A stretch of 64,000 nucleotides of DNA from Hymenobacter sp. BT559 (GTDB lineage Bacteria; Bacteroidota; Bacteroidia; Cytophagales; Hymenobacteraceae): positions 37,141 through 101,140 of the forward strand of contig NZ_JAELXV010000011.1 of NCBI RefSeq assembly GCF_016427535.1, given 5' to 3'. Made by a program: the position numbers and the translations under genes. A model generated the notes under the pieces. It was not told the DNA's origin. It did not search any database and saw only the letters and a program-made list of their open reading frames with translations. Positions 1-8,743 of this stretch are shown here, in pieces. The number at the start of each line of letters is the position of its first letter. The stretch's first letter is position 1.

Positions 1-1302
1 CGCGACGTGACCAAAAACCTGGTGCGCTTCTACTACAACGACAAGGAAGACATGTTCGACCTCGTCACGTACCAGAAGGGCGGGGCCATCGTGCAGATGC
101 TGCGCACCTACCTAGGCGATGACGTGTTTTTCGCGGGCTTGCAGAAGTACTTGCAGGATAACAAATTCGGCAACGCCGAAGCGCACCAGATGCGTCTCGC
201 CATGGAAGCCGTATCGGGCAAGGACCTGAACTGGTTTTATAACCAGTGGTACTACGGCGCGGGCCACCCCGTCGTGACTATCGATTACGCTTGGGATGCG
301 GCCGCGAAGAAGCAGAGCGTGACCGTGAAGCAGACCCAGGAAGGCAAGCCCTTTCTACTGCCGTTTACCATTGACTACTATGTAAATGGCAAGCCCGTGC
401 ACCAGCAGGTGATGATGACCGAGGCCACTCAGACGTTTACGATGCCGCTGGCCGCCAAGCCCGACCTAGTAAACGTGGACGCCGACAAAAACCTGCTCTG
501 GGACAAAACCGACAAGAAGCAGTTGGCCGAGTATGCGTACCAGTACAAGCACGCCCCGCGCCTCGTGGACCGCGCCGAAGCGCTGGAAGCTGCGCTGGCC
601 CAGCAAACAACGAGCCCCGCTGCGCGGGCCGTAGTGCTGGCCGCCATGCAGGACAAGTACTACGAAATGCGCGTGGCCGCCATCAGCACCCTGAAAATGG
701 ATAACAAGGATGTGGCCAAAGCCGCCACACCTGTGCTGCGCAAGCTTGCCACTACCGAGAAAGAGCCCCACGTGCTGGCAGCAGTACTCCGTGCCCTAGG
801 TAGCCTAAAAGACAAAAAAGACGAGAAGCTCGTCACGAAGGAGCTGGCCAATAACCCGTCGCTAGCCGTGCAGGGCGCGGCCCTGCGCGCCTTAGGTGAC
901 CTCAACCCCACCGAGGCGCTGCGCCGCGCCAAGGCCTATGAGGTAGATGCCCCAGCCGCGCTGACGGCCGCCATGATGAATGTATATGCCCAGCAGGGTG
1001 GCCCAGCGCAGTGGGCATTTATCCGCGACCGCTACGACGCGGCCACTGGCCAGGCCAAGTACCGCTACATCGCGCCGATGACGCAGATGCTCGGCCGCCT
1101 CGACGACCCCAAAGCGTTTTCGGAAGATGTGACGCGCATTCAGCAGTTGGCCATGATACCGCAGCTCAAAACCTACGGCATTGATAAAGCGATGATTACC
1201 GCCCTGCAAAAAGGTGCCGAAGCACAGAAGGGCAAGCCCAACGCAGCCCAAAACCAAGCCACGGTAGAGGCGGCTGTGAAAGCCATTCAGGCAGCTCAAT
1301 AA
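1..1302 (+). CDS. M1 family metallo-aminopeptidase, C-terminal part (5' end outside window)
   Basis: The frame is open at the left edge (cgc gac gtg acc), so only the last 433 residues are present and no start can be assigned. The stretch TYQKGGAIVQML at nt 67-102 matches the YxKG helix of M1 peptidases, whose Tyr stabilises the transition state; NWFYNQWYYGAGHPVV about 55 residues later is the conserved FxxxW...G.P element of the family. The rest (from about residue 170) is alanine-rich and helical, like the HEAT/ARM-type C-terminal domain. The HExxH zinc site must lie upstream of the window. Expected role: removal of N-terminal residues from peptides, probably periplasmic, but the signal peptide is not visible. 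Family assignment is firm, substrate unknown. Confidence 0.9.
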   Translation, partial: RDVTKNLVRFYYNDKEDMFDLVTYQKGGAIVQMLRTYLGDDVFFAGLQKYLQDNKFGNAEAHQMRLAMEAVSGKDLNWFYNQWYYGAGHPVVTIDYAWDAAAKKQSVTVKQTQEGKPFLLPFTIDYYVNGKPVHQQVMMTEATQTFTMPLAAKPDLVNVDADKNLLWDKTDKKQLAEYAYQYKHAPRLVDRAEALEAALAQQTTSPAARAVVLAAMQDKYYEMRVAAISTLKMDNKDVAKAATPVLRKLATTEKEPHVLAAVLRALGSLKDKKDEKLVTKELANNPSLAVQGAALRALGDLNPTEALRRAKAYEVDAPAALTAAMMNVYAQQGGPAQWAFIRDRYDAATGQAKYRYIAPMTQMLGRLDDPKAFSEDVTRIQQLAMIPQLKTYGIDKAMITALQKGAEAQKGKPNAAQNQATVEAAVKAIQAAQ

Positions 1303-1348
1303 GTCACATACCGTAGGCACTGCGAGTAAAGCAGAACTGCGCTATCAG

Positions 1349-1384
1349 AAAAGCGCGGGCTCCTTGGAGCTCGCGCTTTTCTTT
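1349..1384 (+). terminator. Rho-independent terminator after the aminopeptidase
   Basis: AAAAGCGCG-G-GCTCC pairs with GGAGC-T-CGCGCTTTT across a tiny loop and is followed by CTTTT. It lies 47 nt after the stop codon and before the next gene on the same strand. Confidence 0.8.
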
Positions 1385-1451
1385 TGGCCCGACGCTACGG
1401 GCCGCGCGCTACGTTGAACTATCCCGAAAGGTTTCGCGTCGAAGTAAGTCT

Positions 1452-2300
1452 ATGCGCAAGACCACACCGCTGGTGCTGGCAGCTCTGCTTGCAGGCCGCC
1501 TCACCCCCGCCCTGGCCCAGAACACGCCCGACGAGAACAACCCCAACTTCGACGCGCCTTTTGTGCAGCACGTGCGCCCCGACCGCCCCGGCCAAACCAT
1601 TACGGCGGGCGTGCTCCGGGCCGGCGAGTTTCAACTCGAAACCGGCCTGCAGCGCTACGCGCCCGCCGCCGGAGCGGGACTCACGAGCAGCACGGCCACG
1701 CTGCGCATTGGCTTTTTCAACAGCATGGAGTTTCGCGTGACGCAGCCTTACGTATATGGCACGCCAAGCAACCGGCTGATAAACAATGAAAACCCTGGCC
1801 TGCGTCCCGACTCGGTAGGCTGGGCTCCCGTGACGGTGGGCACCAAGCTGATGCTGACCCCCGACCGCGCCAGCCGCTTTCAGGCGTCGCTACTCGTAGA
1901 GGCGGCGCTGCCCAATACCGGCTCGGCGGGGTTGCGCCGCAGCTCGTGGGCGCCCAGCGCCCGCCTGCTGCTAAGTCAGCAGCTTGGCCGCCGCGCCGCG
2001 CTCGAAGGCAATTTTGGCTTTACACAGTATGGCCTCACGGCTGCCGACGTATCGCGTGGGCAGTACCTAGGGTCGCTGGCGCTCACCGCCCCCATCACCG
2101 ACAACGCCGGCTATTTTGTAGAGGGCTATGGCCGGGGCCGCGAGCAGCTGACCTCCGGGGCCAACGCCGGCCTCTACTACCGCCCCTGGACCGGGCTGCG
2201 CTTCGATGCCACGGTGGGCCGTGTACTAGGCGGCCTGGGTGCGGGCGCTACTACGGTGGGCGTAGGCCTAGGTCTGCGGCTGGGCGGCAATACGCATTAA
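1452..2300 (+). CDS. Outer-membrane beta-barrel protein, PF13557-like 'transporter' family
   Basis: 282 residues. Residues 1-22 form a signal peptide (charged MRK, then a hydrophobic stretch ending ALAQ). Just after it comes VRPDRPGQTIT...LRAGEFQLETGL, the N-terminal signature (DRPxQT...G.FQLE) of a Bacteroidota outer-membrane family grouped with phenol-degradation MetA-like proteins. The remainder alternates hydrophobic and polar residues with many Gly/Tyr, as in a beta-barrel, and the C-terminus is strand-like (VGVGLGLRLGG). The start is ATG at 1452. It follows a terminator and stands alone. The transported compound, if any, cannot be read from sequence. Confidence 0.7.
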   Translation: MRKTTPLVLAALLAGRLTPALAQNTPDENNPNFDAPFVQHVRPDRPGQTITAGVLRAGEFQLETGLQRYAPAAGAGLTSSTATLRIGFFNSMEFRVTQPYVYGTPSNRLINNENPGLRPDSVGWAPVTVGTKLMLTPDRASRFQASLLVEAALPNTGSAGLRRSSWAPSARLLLSQQLGRRAALEGNFGFTQYGLTAADVSRGQYLGSLALTAPITDNAGYFVEGYGRGREQLTSGANAGLYYRPWTGLRFDATVGRVLGGLGAGATTVGVGLGLRLGGNTH

Positions 2301-2664
2301 GCGCTTGATAGAGCATCTGGGTACTGCTCAAGACGAGTACCCAGTCGATAGCCCGACTGCCGTTGAGGCGGCTGCTCATTCGCTTTGGGCTGTTCACGGC
2401 TTTTTTCCGGGTGGTTGTGGTACCCCTTTTGGCGCTGCTGATTGGGCCGTGCTTCTTGGCTAGCCCCAATTGGTGGTAGGTGGTAGCGTCCGTGTTGCTG
2501 TGTTTCGCGTGCTGGTTTGCGCTGGTGTTCTTAGTCAACAGCTTATCGCTCAGCTTCAGCCTCAATGCCATGAGCTTGATATTCTGCAACTGCTTTACGT
2601 CAGATGTTAGGAAGCCTTTGACTACTTGCTCTATACGCTGCTCCCGTTTGTTTCTGTGGGTCAA
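2251..2664 (-). CDS. Doubtful hypothetical protein, 137 aa
   Basis: An open frame with TTG as the only full-length start and no visible ribosome binding site. It overlaps the 3' end of the preceding gene by 50 bp on the opposite strand. The first 50 residues look helical and amphipathic (EQVVKGFLTSDVKQLQNI), the middle is rich in Lys, Thr and Ser. I recognise no domain. It may be a degraded remnant rather than a working gene. Confidence 0.25.
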   Translation of the reverse strand: MTHRNKREQRIEQVVKGFLTSDVKQLQNIKLMALRLKLSDKLLTKNTSANQHAKHSNTDATTYHQLGLAKKHGPISSAKRGTTTTRKKAVNSPKRMSSRLNGSRAIDWVLVLSSTQMLYQALNAYCRPAADLGLRPP

Positions 2665-2856
2665 GTGAACGAGTAGCGAAGGGGCAAAATGAAAGCATAT
2701 CTGCTCAGTACTGCTTCCTTTAGCTGCTCGACTTATCTTATTCCGTTTTAGCTATAGTTCTAGCTGAGCGATTAGGTATAGCCTCCTTGCTGCTAACTAC
2801 CTTCACAGCGTGACCTTGTTCGCTGACTGTTCCTACCCGACTACGTTTTCTGCCTT
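2301..2856. other. 556-bp gap before the glycosidase gene
   Basis: Apart from the doubtful minus-strand ORF, I see no gene, RNA or strong hairpin. Base composition falls towards AT from about 2680 on, and the gap ends at the start of a gene of lower GC than its neighbours. No TAnnTTTG promoter box was found near 2857. Confidence 0.5.
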
Positions 2857-4914
2857 ATGATGACCTGGTCCACTTACCGGCTGTTTCCGAAAGCCTGCCT
2901 AGCTATCTTCTTCGTTTTAGCAGCCGGCTTACTCAGCCCCCTGCAAGCGCAGGACTTCTCACACCAAAATGAGCTGTTTTGGCAGCCGCATCGCGACCAG
3001 AGCATTAGCTGGAACCTTACTAAGGAAACCCGGCTGCCTCATCACGATAACATCGAACTCTCGGGCACGCAGATTTCAACTATCGTCCGCTACGAAGTAG
3101 ATGCGGCCCGGCACTTGCACCTAACCCGCGACGTCATCTTTCCTCAACTGCGCCGCTATACCACCCCGGCCGAGTCGCCGTACCGCGCCTATCTGCGTGG
3201 GGAGTACCGCGATGACATTCTACCTGTGCTCACCCTAGCAAACCAGAAATACGAAGTTGGCAAACTCGACTCTGTTCGGATAAAAGGCAAAATCAGCTTT
3301 TACTTCCAAACACATGATGGCTTAGCCGTAGTCCGCTCGTTCTTCCCCTCTATGCATGAGCGGTGCCTGGTGGAGAAATGGACCTTACTAAACATGAGCC
3401 AAACGCCTCGCACGGTCAGCATTGGGGCTACCGAACTTCAACAAGAGGAGGCTGGCTGGCAAGGAACCTACCACCGCCGCGTGTTTACGGATGCGAAGCG
3501 CACGGTCACTATCCAACCTCAGGAGCATTACGAGTTTGGCATTTATTTCTTGGCCACGCTCCAGAATGAAGTAACGCCCGCCGTTTCAGTAGCTGCCATC
3601 GAACGCAGCCGGGATACGTTTTTGGACAGCATCGCAGCCAATCTGCAGCTGCACTCCCCAGACCCAGTCATAAATACCCTGTTTTATTTTTCCAAAGTTC
3701 GAGCCGCGGAAAGCATTTTTCGCTCGCGCTATGGGCTGGTACATTCACCGGGCGGCGGCAACTATTACGTCGGCATCTGGGCCAATGACCAAGCAGAATA
3801 CAGTGGCCCCTTCTTTCCGTATCTGGGTTATCAAACCGGTAACCAAGCGGCAATGAATGCCTACCGCATCTTTAAACGTAATCTGCCTAAAGACGGAGGC
3901 AAGATTTGGGCCTCGTTTGAAATGGACGTTACTTTTCCCTTCGGGGAGCGCGACCGTGGAGACGCGGCAATGATTGCATTCGGGGCTACTCATTTTCTGC
4001 TTGCGGCCGGCGACCAGCAAAAAAGCGCTGAGCTTTGGCCTTTAGTCGAGTGGTGCTTGGCCTATTGTCAAAAGCGGACCACGGCCGCTGGGGTCGTAGC
4101 CTCGGAAAGCGACGAGTTAGAGGGTCGTTTTCCGGCTGGCTCGGCCAATCTCTCCACCTCGTGCTTATACTACGGAGCGCTAGTGCAAGCAGCCCGGTTG
4201 GCGCAGACGATGCACCAGCCTACTGCCGTAAGCACAACCTATCACCATCAAGCCCAGCGCTTAGCAACAGCCATTGAGCAGTACTTCGGGGCCGAGCTAG
4301 CGGGCTTGCACACGTATAAGTACTATCAGGAGAACACTACATTACGCAGTTGGATATGCCTGCCCTTGGTCGTGGGCTTAACTTCCCGCAAAGCTGGCAC
4401 CTTGGACGCCCTATTCGATAAGCTGTGGTCGGCCAACGGTGTGTTGACTGACCTCCAGCCAAATGCTAATGATGCGCCTGTATTTTGGGACCGCGGTACC
4501 CTATATGCCTTCCGCGGCGCGTTCAAAGCGGGGGCATCTGACCGGGCCTTAGAACGCCTGCTGTCCTACTCCACCACACGCTTAACGGGTTTTCGGGTGC
4601 CCTATGCTGTGGAGGCTTGGCCAGAAAACGGGATGGCGCATCTATCGGCTGAAAGTGCCTTGTACTGCCGTCTCTTTACCGAGGGCATCCTAGGTCTCGA
4701 ACCAACTGGGTTTCATTCTTTCACCCTGCGCCCCAATCTGCCAAGTAAGTGGGACCACTTAGCTATAAACGCCATCAAAGCGTTCAACACAAGTTTTGAT
4801 ATTGACCTGCGTAAAAGTAAAAATAAGCTTCAGTTAACAGTTGTTCAACAGGGCAAAGTGATAGTTCAACGGGTAATACTGAATAATGCGACGGTGGAAA
4901 TCAAGTTGAAATAA
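2857..4914 (+). CDS. Secreted six-hairpin (alpha/alpha barrel) glycosidase
   Basis: 685 residues with a signal peptide at 1-31 (hydrophobic AIFFVLAAGLLSPLQAQ, cleavage after QAQ). The N-terminal 250 residues are beta-rich, like the super-sandwich domain in front of many six-hairpin enzymes. The C-terminal 400 residues carry the pattern of an (alpha/alpha)6 barrel, with acidic candidates for catalysis in GIWANDQAEYSGPF, ASESDELEGRFPAG and PYAVEAWPENGMAHLSAES, and a C-terminal beta domain after GFHSFTLRPNLPSKWDHL. This is the layout of GH78/GH63/GH95-like enzymes, but I cannot place it in one family. Probably periplasmic or surface-exposed polysaccharide cleavage. GC is lower than in flanking genes, and it contains only one CCTAGG. 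There is no SusCD pair beside it. Confidence 0.65.
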   Translation: MMTWSTYRLFPKACLAIFFVLAAGLLSPLQAQDFSHQNELFWQPHRDQSISWNLTKETRLPHHDNIELSGTQISTIVRYEVDAARHLHLTRDVIFPQLRRYTTPAESPYRAYLRGEYRDDILPVLTLANQKYEVGKLDSVRIKGKISFYFQTHDGLAVVRSFFPSMHERCLVEKWTLLNMSQTPRTVSIGATELQQEEAGWQGTYHRRVFTDAKRTVTIQPQEHYEFGIYFLATLQNEVTPAVSVAAIERSRDTFLDSIAANLQLHSPDPVINTLFYFSKVRAAESIFRSRYGLVHSPGGGNYYVGIWANDQAEYSGPFFPYLGYQTGNQAAMNAYRIFKRNLPKDGGKIWASFEMDVTFPFGERDRGDAAMIAFGATHFLLAAGDQQKSAELWPLVEWCLAYCQKRTTAAGVVASESDELEGRFPAGSANLSTSCLYYGALVQAARLAQTMHQPTAVSTTYHHQAQRLATAIEQYFGAELAGLHTYKYYQENTTLRSWICLPLVVGLTSRKAGTLDALFDKLWSANGVLTDLQPNANDAPVFWDRGTLYAFRGAFKAGASDRALERLLSYSTTRLTGFRVPYAVEAWPENGMAHLSAESALYCRLFTEGILGLEPTGFHSFTLRPNLPSKWDHLAINAIKAFNTSFDIDLRKSKNKLQLTVVQQGKVIVQRVILNNATVEIKLK

Positions 4915-5263
4915 CCGGCTTTTGTGAATAGGCTATATGCTGCGCCTGGCTCTATTTACTGCATGGCGTATTTGAAGTAGAACGGGTCTTTTTTTGCTAT
5001 CTGCAATACTACAAATGATAATAGCTACTTCCACATAAGCATTCTCCCTAAAGGCCCCTATAGTAGAATAGGAACCTTTGGGAAGAGACGTGGGCAACCT
5101 GTACTTATCTACTTAAGCCTCCTCAAGCTTGGAAAGGCTGACCAGTATAGATAGAGATGTAATACAAAAGCATCGCATGCCCTACGCGAGCACTAGCCAT
5201 GGATACCCCATTGAACCTAATGAACTCGTGGCAGGCCGGCCGTCGGCGACCTCACGAAAAGGG
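4915..5263. other. 349-bp gap between convergent glycosidase and rpoD
   Basis: AT-richer than the surroundings. I see no ORF of interest and no clear terminator hairpin, although both flanking genes end here. Confidence 0.5.
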
Positions 5264-6127
5264 CTAGCCTAGGTATGATTTGAGCGACTGCGAACGAGAG
5301 GTGTGCTTGAGACGGCGAATAGCCTTCTCCTTGACCTGCCGCACCCGCTCGCGGGTCAAGCTAAAGCGCTCGCCAATTTCTTCTAGCGTTAGCGCCGCTT
5401 GGCCATTGAGGCCGAAGTGCAGCGTCAGCACGTCAGCCTCACGCCGCGTCAGAGTTGAGAGAGCGCGCTGTACCTCCCGGCGTAGCGAATCGTGCAGCAG
5501 GCCCGCATCCGGCGTGTCTGCTCCTTCATCCTGCATTACATCGAGCAACCCGTTTTCCTCGCCTTGCACAAAGGGCGCGTCCATCGAGACGTGGCGGCCC
5601 GAGACCTTGAGCGTGTCCACCACCTCGGAGGTCGTCAGCTCCAGCAGCTCGGCAATCTCATCGGGCGAAGGCTCGCGCTCAAACTTCTGCTCGAGCTCGG
5701 CAAACGAGCGGTTGATTTTATTAAGCGAGCCCACCCGGTTCAGCGGCAGGCGCACGATGCGGCTCTGCTCGGCTAGCGCTTGCAAAATGCTCTGGCGAAT
5801 CCACCACACGGCGTACGAGATGAACTTGAAGCCTTTCGTTTCATCAAAGCGCTTGGCGGCCTTGATGAGTCCTAGGTTACCCTCGTTAATGAGGTCACCT
5901 AGTGTCAGACCCTGGTTCTGGTACTGCTTGGACACCGACACTACGAAGCGTAGGTTGGCCTTAGTAAGTTTCTCGAGGGCCTGCTGGTCCCCGTCGCGAA
6001 TGCGCTGGGCCAGGTCTACTTCCTCGTCAATGGACACCAGACTCACTTTGCCAATCTCCTGCAGATATTTGTCCAGCGACTGGCTTTCGCGGTTGGTAAT
6101 CTGCTTGCTGATTTTTAACTGTCTCAT
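5264..6127 (-). CDS. rpoD: RNA polymerase primary sigma factor (RpoD/SigA, Bacteroidota type)
   Basis: 287 residues, the usual length of the Bacteroidota housekeeping sigma, which lacks region 1.1 and the long non-conserved insert of proteobacterial RpoD. The start MRQLKISKQITNRESQSLDKY is characteristic. Region 1.2 is at about 17-50, region 2 at about 54-125 with NLRFVVSVSKQYQ, GLIKAAKRFD and FISYAVWWIRQSI (promoter melting and -10 recognition), region 3 at about 130-210, region 4 at about 225-285 with TLEEIGERFSLTRERVRQ (helix-turn-helix for the upstream element). It directs core polymerase to TTG-N20-TAnnTTTG promoters, some of which can be seen in this window. Start is ATG; a matching -7 box is found about 95 nt upstream. 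Confidence 0.97.
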   Translation of the reverse strand: MRQLKISKQITNRESQSLDKYLQEIGKVSLVSIDEEVDLAQRIRDGDQQALEKLTKANLRFVVSVSKQYQNQGLTLGDLINEGNLGLIKAAKRFDETKGFKFISYAVWWIRQSILQALAEQSRIVRLPLNRVGSLNKINRSFAELEQKFEREPSPDEIAELLELTTSEVVDTLKVSGRHVSMDAPFVQGEENGLLDVMQDEGADTPDAGLLHDSLRREVQRALSTLTRREADVLTLHFGLNGQAALTLEEIGERFSLTRERVRQVKEKAIRRLKHTSRSQSLKSYLG

Positions 6128-6697
6128 GCGGGAATGACGCGGCTTAGAAAAGGTACTGGTAAACTATAACTCCCAATACTGCGGCTTAGTTCGACACTCC
6201 ACCCCACCGGAAAGCTTACGACAAAGATAAATCCCTAATCGCTGTTGATTGAGATAGGCTGCGTTATACTGCCATTGGCCGTAAGTGTGCCTGCTGTGGT
6301 TGCCTAGGCCTTATCTGCGGCGGCCCTACTACGTATCTATACGACGCTCAAGCAGAACAGCTCGCAGAGCTATAACTAGCAATACGATAATGCTTTATTG
6401 CAAGCACTTCCACCTTGTAAACACTCGCATGTGACTGTTCTACGGTCACTTTCAGTACGCAAAGAGCCTACGCCAAGCCAGCTACCGCGCTCGATAGCTA
6501 TGCAGTTTGGCGCTAGCTCGCTACTCTGACTGTGTCTTTACAATGAGTTACATTTATTTACTCCTTATACTCATTCTACACACCGCCTAGCGACCCCAGT
6601 TGCGGGGTGAGTCTACCCGGACTGCTCTGCATACTTTCGGCACCGGCTGTCGTATGGGTAGCCGCTGGGCGGGGAATTTTCCGACCAGCTTATCGCT
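6128..6697. other. 570-bp intergenic region between divergent rpoD and META lipoprotein
   Basis: Contains the putative rpoD -7 box (6222-6229). Nothing else convincing: no RNA gene, no long inverted repeat, only short frames that lack protein-like composition. Confidence 0.5.
6222..6229 (-). promoter_or_regulatory. Putative -7 box for rpoD
   Basis: On the minus strand the sequence reads TATCTTTG, an exact match to the Bacteroidota -7 consensus TAnnTTTG. It lies about 95 nt upstream of the rpoD start. No TTG is found at the usual 19-21 nt upstream, so only half of the promoter is supported. Confidence 0.5.
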
Positions 6698-7174
6698 ATG
6701 CTTCGCTCTGCTGCCGCATTGGTTACTGGGCTCGGGCTTTTTTGCCTGGGCTGCCAAACTACCAACTCCGTTACCACTAGCACTCCTACTACCGAGGCGC
6801 GCCCACCTGCACCGGGCGCGGCGCTTTTTGAGACTCGTTGGGTACTACGTCAAGTCGGGACCCAACAGGTTACAGTGCCTGAAGGTGGCCAAGAACCCTA
6901 CCTGCTGCTACGCCGCACCGGCGCGGCCGAAGGCCAGGGCAGTTGCAATCGCTTCCGTAGCACGGCTGCTACCGACAGCACCAGCCACTTGGTTTTTACG
7001 CCCTTGATGAGCACGCGCATGGCCTGCCCGGCCCTGCCCACCGAGCAGGCGTTTACGCAGGCACTAGCCACCGCGCATTCTTTCCGCATTAGCGGCGATA
7101 CACTAAGGCTCTATGCTGCCACCGAGCCCGATGCCACGCCGCTGGCCCGGTTGGAGGCGGTGTACTTGCGCTAG
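6698..7174 (+). CDS. META-domain (HslJ-like) lipoprotein
   Basis: 158 residues. The N-terminus MLRSAAALVTGLGLFCLGC is a lipoprotein signal with a lipobox LGC, so the mature chain would start at Cys19 and be anchored in a membrane. A Pro/Thr-rich linker (20-44) leads to a META domain at about 47-150: the Trp of ETRWVLRQV, the GSCNRF motif and LMSTRMACP correspond to W.L, GCNRF and TrMAC of the family. META proteins such as HslJ are linked to stress or drug tolerance in E. coli, but their biochemical role is unclear. The gene stands alone; a REP-like palindrome follows the stop by about 10 nt. Confidence 0.8.
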   Translation: MLRSAAALVTGLGLFCLGCQTTNSVTTSTPTTEARPPAPGAALFETRWVLRQVGTQQVTVPEGGQEPYLLLRRTGAAEGQGSCNRFRSTAATDSTSHLVFTPLMSTRMACPALPTEQAFTQALATAHSFRISGDTLRLYAATEPDATPLARLEAVYLR

Positions 7175-7184
7175 GTTGCCGCGT

Positions 7185-7280
7185 CTGTCCTTGCGAGCGC
7201 AGCGACGCAATCGTACCTGTTGAGCGCGACTCGCCAGGTTCCGTTTGGGTGCGATTGCTTCGCTGCGCTTGCAAGGACAG
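7185..7280. repeat. Long imperfect palindrome, family A (copy 1)
   Basis: Left arm 7185-7213 starts CTGTCCTTGCGAGCGCAGCG; right arm 7252-7280 is its near-perfect reverse complement, ending CGCTTGCAAGGACAG. The 38-nt centre is unrelated. A second copy with the same arms lies at 45388-45485. It sits between the META gene and convergent argH, where the transcript could fold into a long hairpin and help end transcription. Confidence 0.85.
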
Positions 7281-7322
7281 AAGTTTTCTACGCTGCTTCA
7301 GTCTACGTCTTGAAAGCCCGTG

Positions 7323-8624
7323 CTACCGCGCCCACGCTAGGCGCTCGCGGGTACTTTGCAGCCGCTGCGTCAGCACATCTAACCCAGGATTGTGCACGCT
7401 ACCTAGGTGCGTCGTTGCAAACTCCTTGTGCGGCACATAGCTACCGTTGTCCACGGCCTGGCCTACCTGCTTGTAAGCATCGCGGAAGGGCACGCCGCTC
7501 TGGATTAATTGATTAATGTTCTCAACCGAGAATATGGCGTCGTACTTCGTTTGGTCAATAACGCCAGGCACTACCTGCAAGGCTGGCACGGCAAAAAGCA
7601 GAATATCCAGAATGTCAGCAAACTGCACCATCGGCCGGAACAGAATTTCTTTGAGAATCTGGAAGTCGCGGTGGTAGCCGCTGGGCAGATTGTTTATAGT
7701 GAGGATAATGTCGGTGGGCAGCGCTTGTAGGCGGTTACAGTGGGCGCGCACCAGCTCAAATACGTCGGGGTTTTTCTTGTGCGGCATGATGCTGGAGCCC
7801 GTCGTAAACTCCTTAGGCAGCAGCACAAACCCTAGGTCCTGGCTATTATACAGCACCAGGTCATATGCCAGCTTACTGAGCGTGCCGGCCACGCTCGCAA
7901 TGGCGAAAGCCAGCGTTTTTTCAGTCTTGCCGCGCAGCATTTGCGCACCCACCGAGCTAACGGCTACGTCGGCAAAATCCATCTCCCGCGTAGTCTGCTC
8001 GCGGTTGATAGCGAAGCTGCTGCCGAAGCCTGCACCCGACCCTAGGGGGTTGTGGTCGGCCACAGTGTGCGCTGCTTCCAGCAAACTCAGGTCGAGCAGC
8101 AGGTGCTCGGCATACGCCCCAAACCACAGCCCAAAACTGCTCGGCATTGCCGCCTGAAAGTGCGTGTAGCCAGGCAGCAGGTCGTTCTTATACTTCTCGC
8201 CCTGTTGCAAGAGTAACTCGGTCAACTCGAGAATTTTCGCGCCGATTTTCTCGCAGTAGTCCTTGATGAACAGCTGAATGGCTGTCAGCACTTGGTCGTT
8301 GCGCGAGCGCGCTACGTGGATTTTCTTGCCCGCGTCACCGAACTTCTCAGTCAGGTAATACTCGATTTTGGAGTGTACGTCCTCAAAATATTTTTCAATC
8401 TGAAACGTGCCGTTTTCAACCTGTGCCAGCAGCTCGTCCAGGCCTTGCAGCAATTGGCCTTCTTCTTCCCGCGAAATCATTCCGATACTCGCCAGCATCT
8501 TGGCTTGCGCCTTCGAAGCCAGCATATCGAAGGGTGCCAGATACATATCCAGCTCCCGGTCCTGGCCGACGGTGAATTTCTCGATTTTATCGTTGACCGA
8601 AAAGCCTTTTTCCCAGATTTTCAT
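7323..8624 (-). CDS. argH: Argininosuccinate lyase
   Basis: 433 residues, last step of arginine synthesis: argininosuccinate to arginine plus fumarate, cytoplasmic homotetramer. The fumarase/aspartase superfamily signature GSSIMPHKKNPD lies at 276-287 with its flexible-loop Ser, and HVARSRNDQVLTA (103-115) and PGYTHFQAAMPSSFG (151-165) are the other two conserved blocks. Transcribed leftward as the distal gene of argB-argE-argH. The stop codon falls inside a 14-bp stretch, AAAGCCCGTGCTAC at 7313-7326, that is also found in the palindrome at 44523-44586, so a repeat fragment appears to supply the end of the gene. Confidence 0.97.
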   Translation of the reverse strand: MKIWEKGFSVNDKIEKFTVGQDRELDMYLAPFDMLASKAQAKMLASIGMISREEEGQLLQGLDELLAQVENGTFQIEKYFEDVHSKIEYYLTEKFGDAGKKIHVARSRNDQVLTAIQLFIKDYCEKIGAKILELTELLLQQGEKYKNDLLPGYTHFQAAMPSSFGLWFGAYAEHLLLDLSLLEAAHTVADHNPLGSGAGFGSSFAINREQTTREMDFADVAVSSVGAQMLRGKTEKTLAFAIASVAGTLSKLAYDLVLYNSQDLGFVLLPKEFTTGSSIMPHKKNPDVFELVRAHCNRLQALPTDIILTINNLPSGYHRDFQILKEILFRPMVQFADILDILLFAVPALQVVPGVIDQTKYDAIFSVENINQLIQSGVPFRDAYKQVGQAVDNGSYVPHKEFATTHLGSVHNPGLDVLTQRLQSTRERLAWAR

Positions 8625-8647
8625 TGGTAGAGATACTACTCCCCGCC

Positions 8648-8737
8648 TGTCCTGCTGAGCTTACGAAGCATCCTATCGTGTTTGGTTTAATAACCCTAGG
8701 GTGATAAGATGCTTCGCAAGCTTAGTAGAACAAGTGG
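8648..8737. repeat. Imperfect palindrome between argE and argH, family B
   Basis: Left arm contains CCTGTCCTGCTGAGCTTACG followed by AAGCATC; the right arm is the approximate reverse complement (GATGCTTCGCAAGCTTAG...). Arms are about 26 nt, with a CCTAGG in the centre. The 'CTGAGCTT.CGAAGCAT' vocabulary is common to dispersed intergenic repeats of Bacteroidota (from memory). It lies inside the argBEH transcription unit and could act as an RNA processing or attenuation hairpin. Confidence 0.75.
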
Positions 8738-8743
8738 GGAAAT

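Noticed and set aside
2480..2668. 62-residue plus-strand frame of hydrophobic residues
   Set aside because: It is the shadow of the minus-strand frame at 2251-2664; no start context, and neither strand is convincing.
5280..6137. 285-residue frame opposite rpoD
   Set aside because: Ser/Arg-rich shadow of the sigma-factor gene, caused by its high GC third positions.
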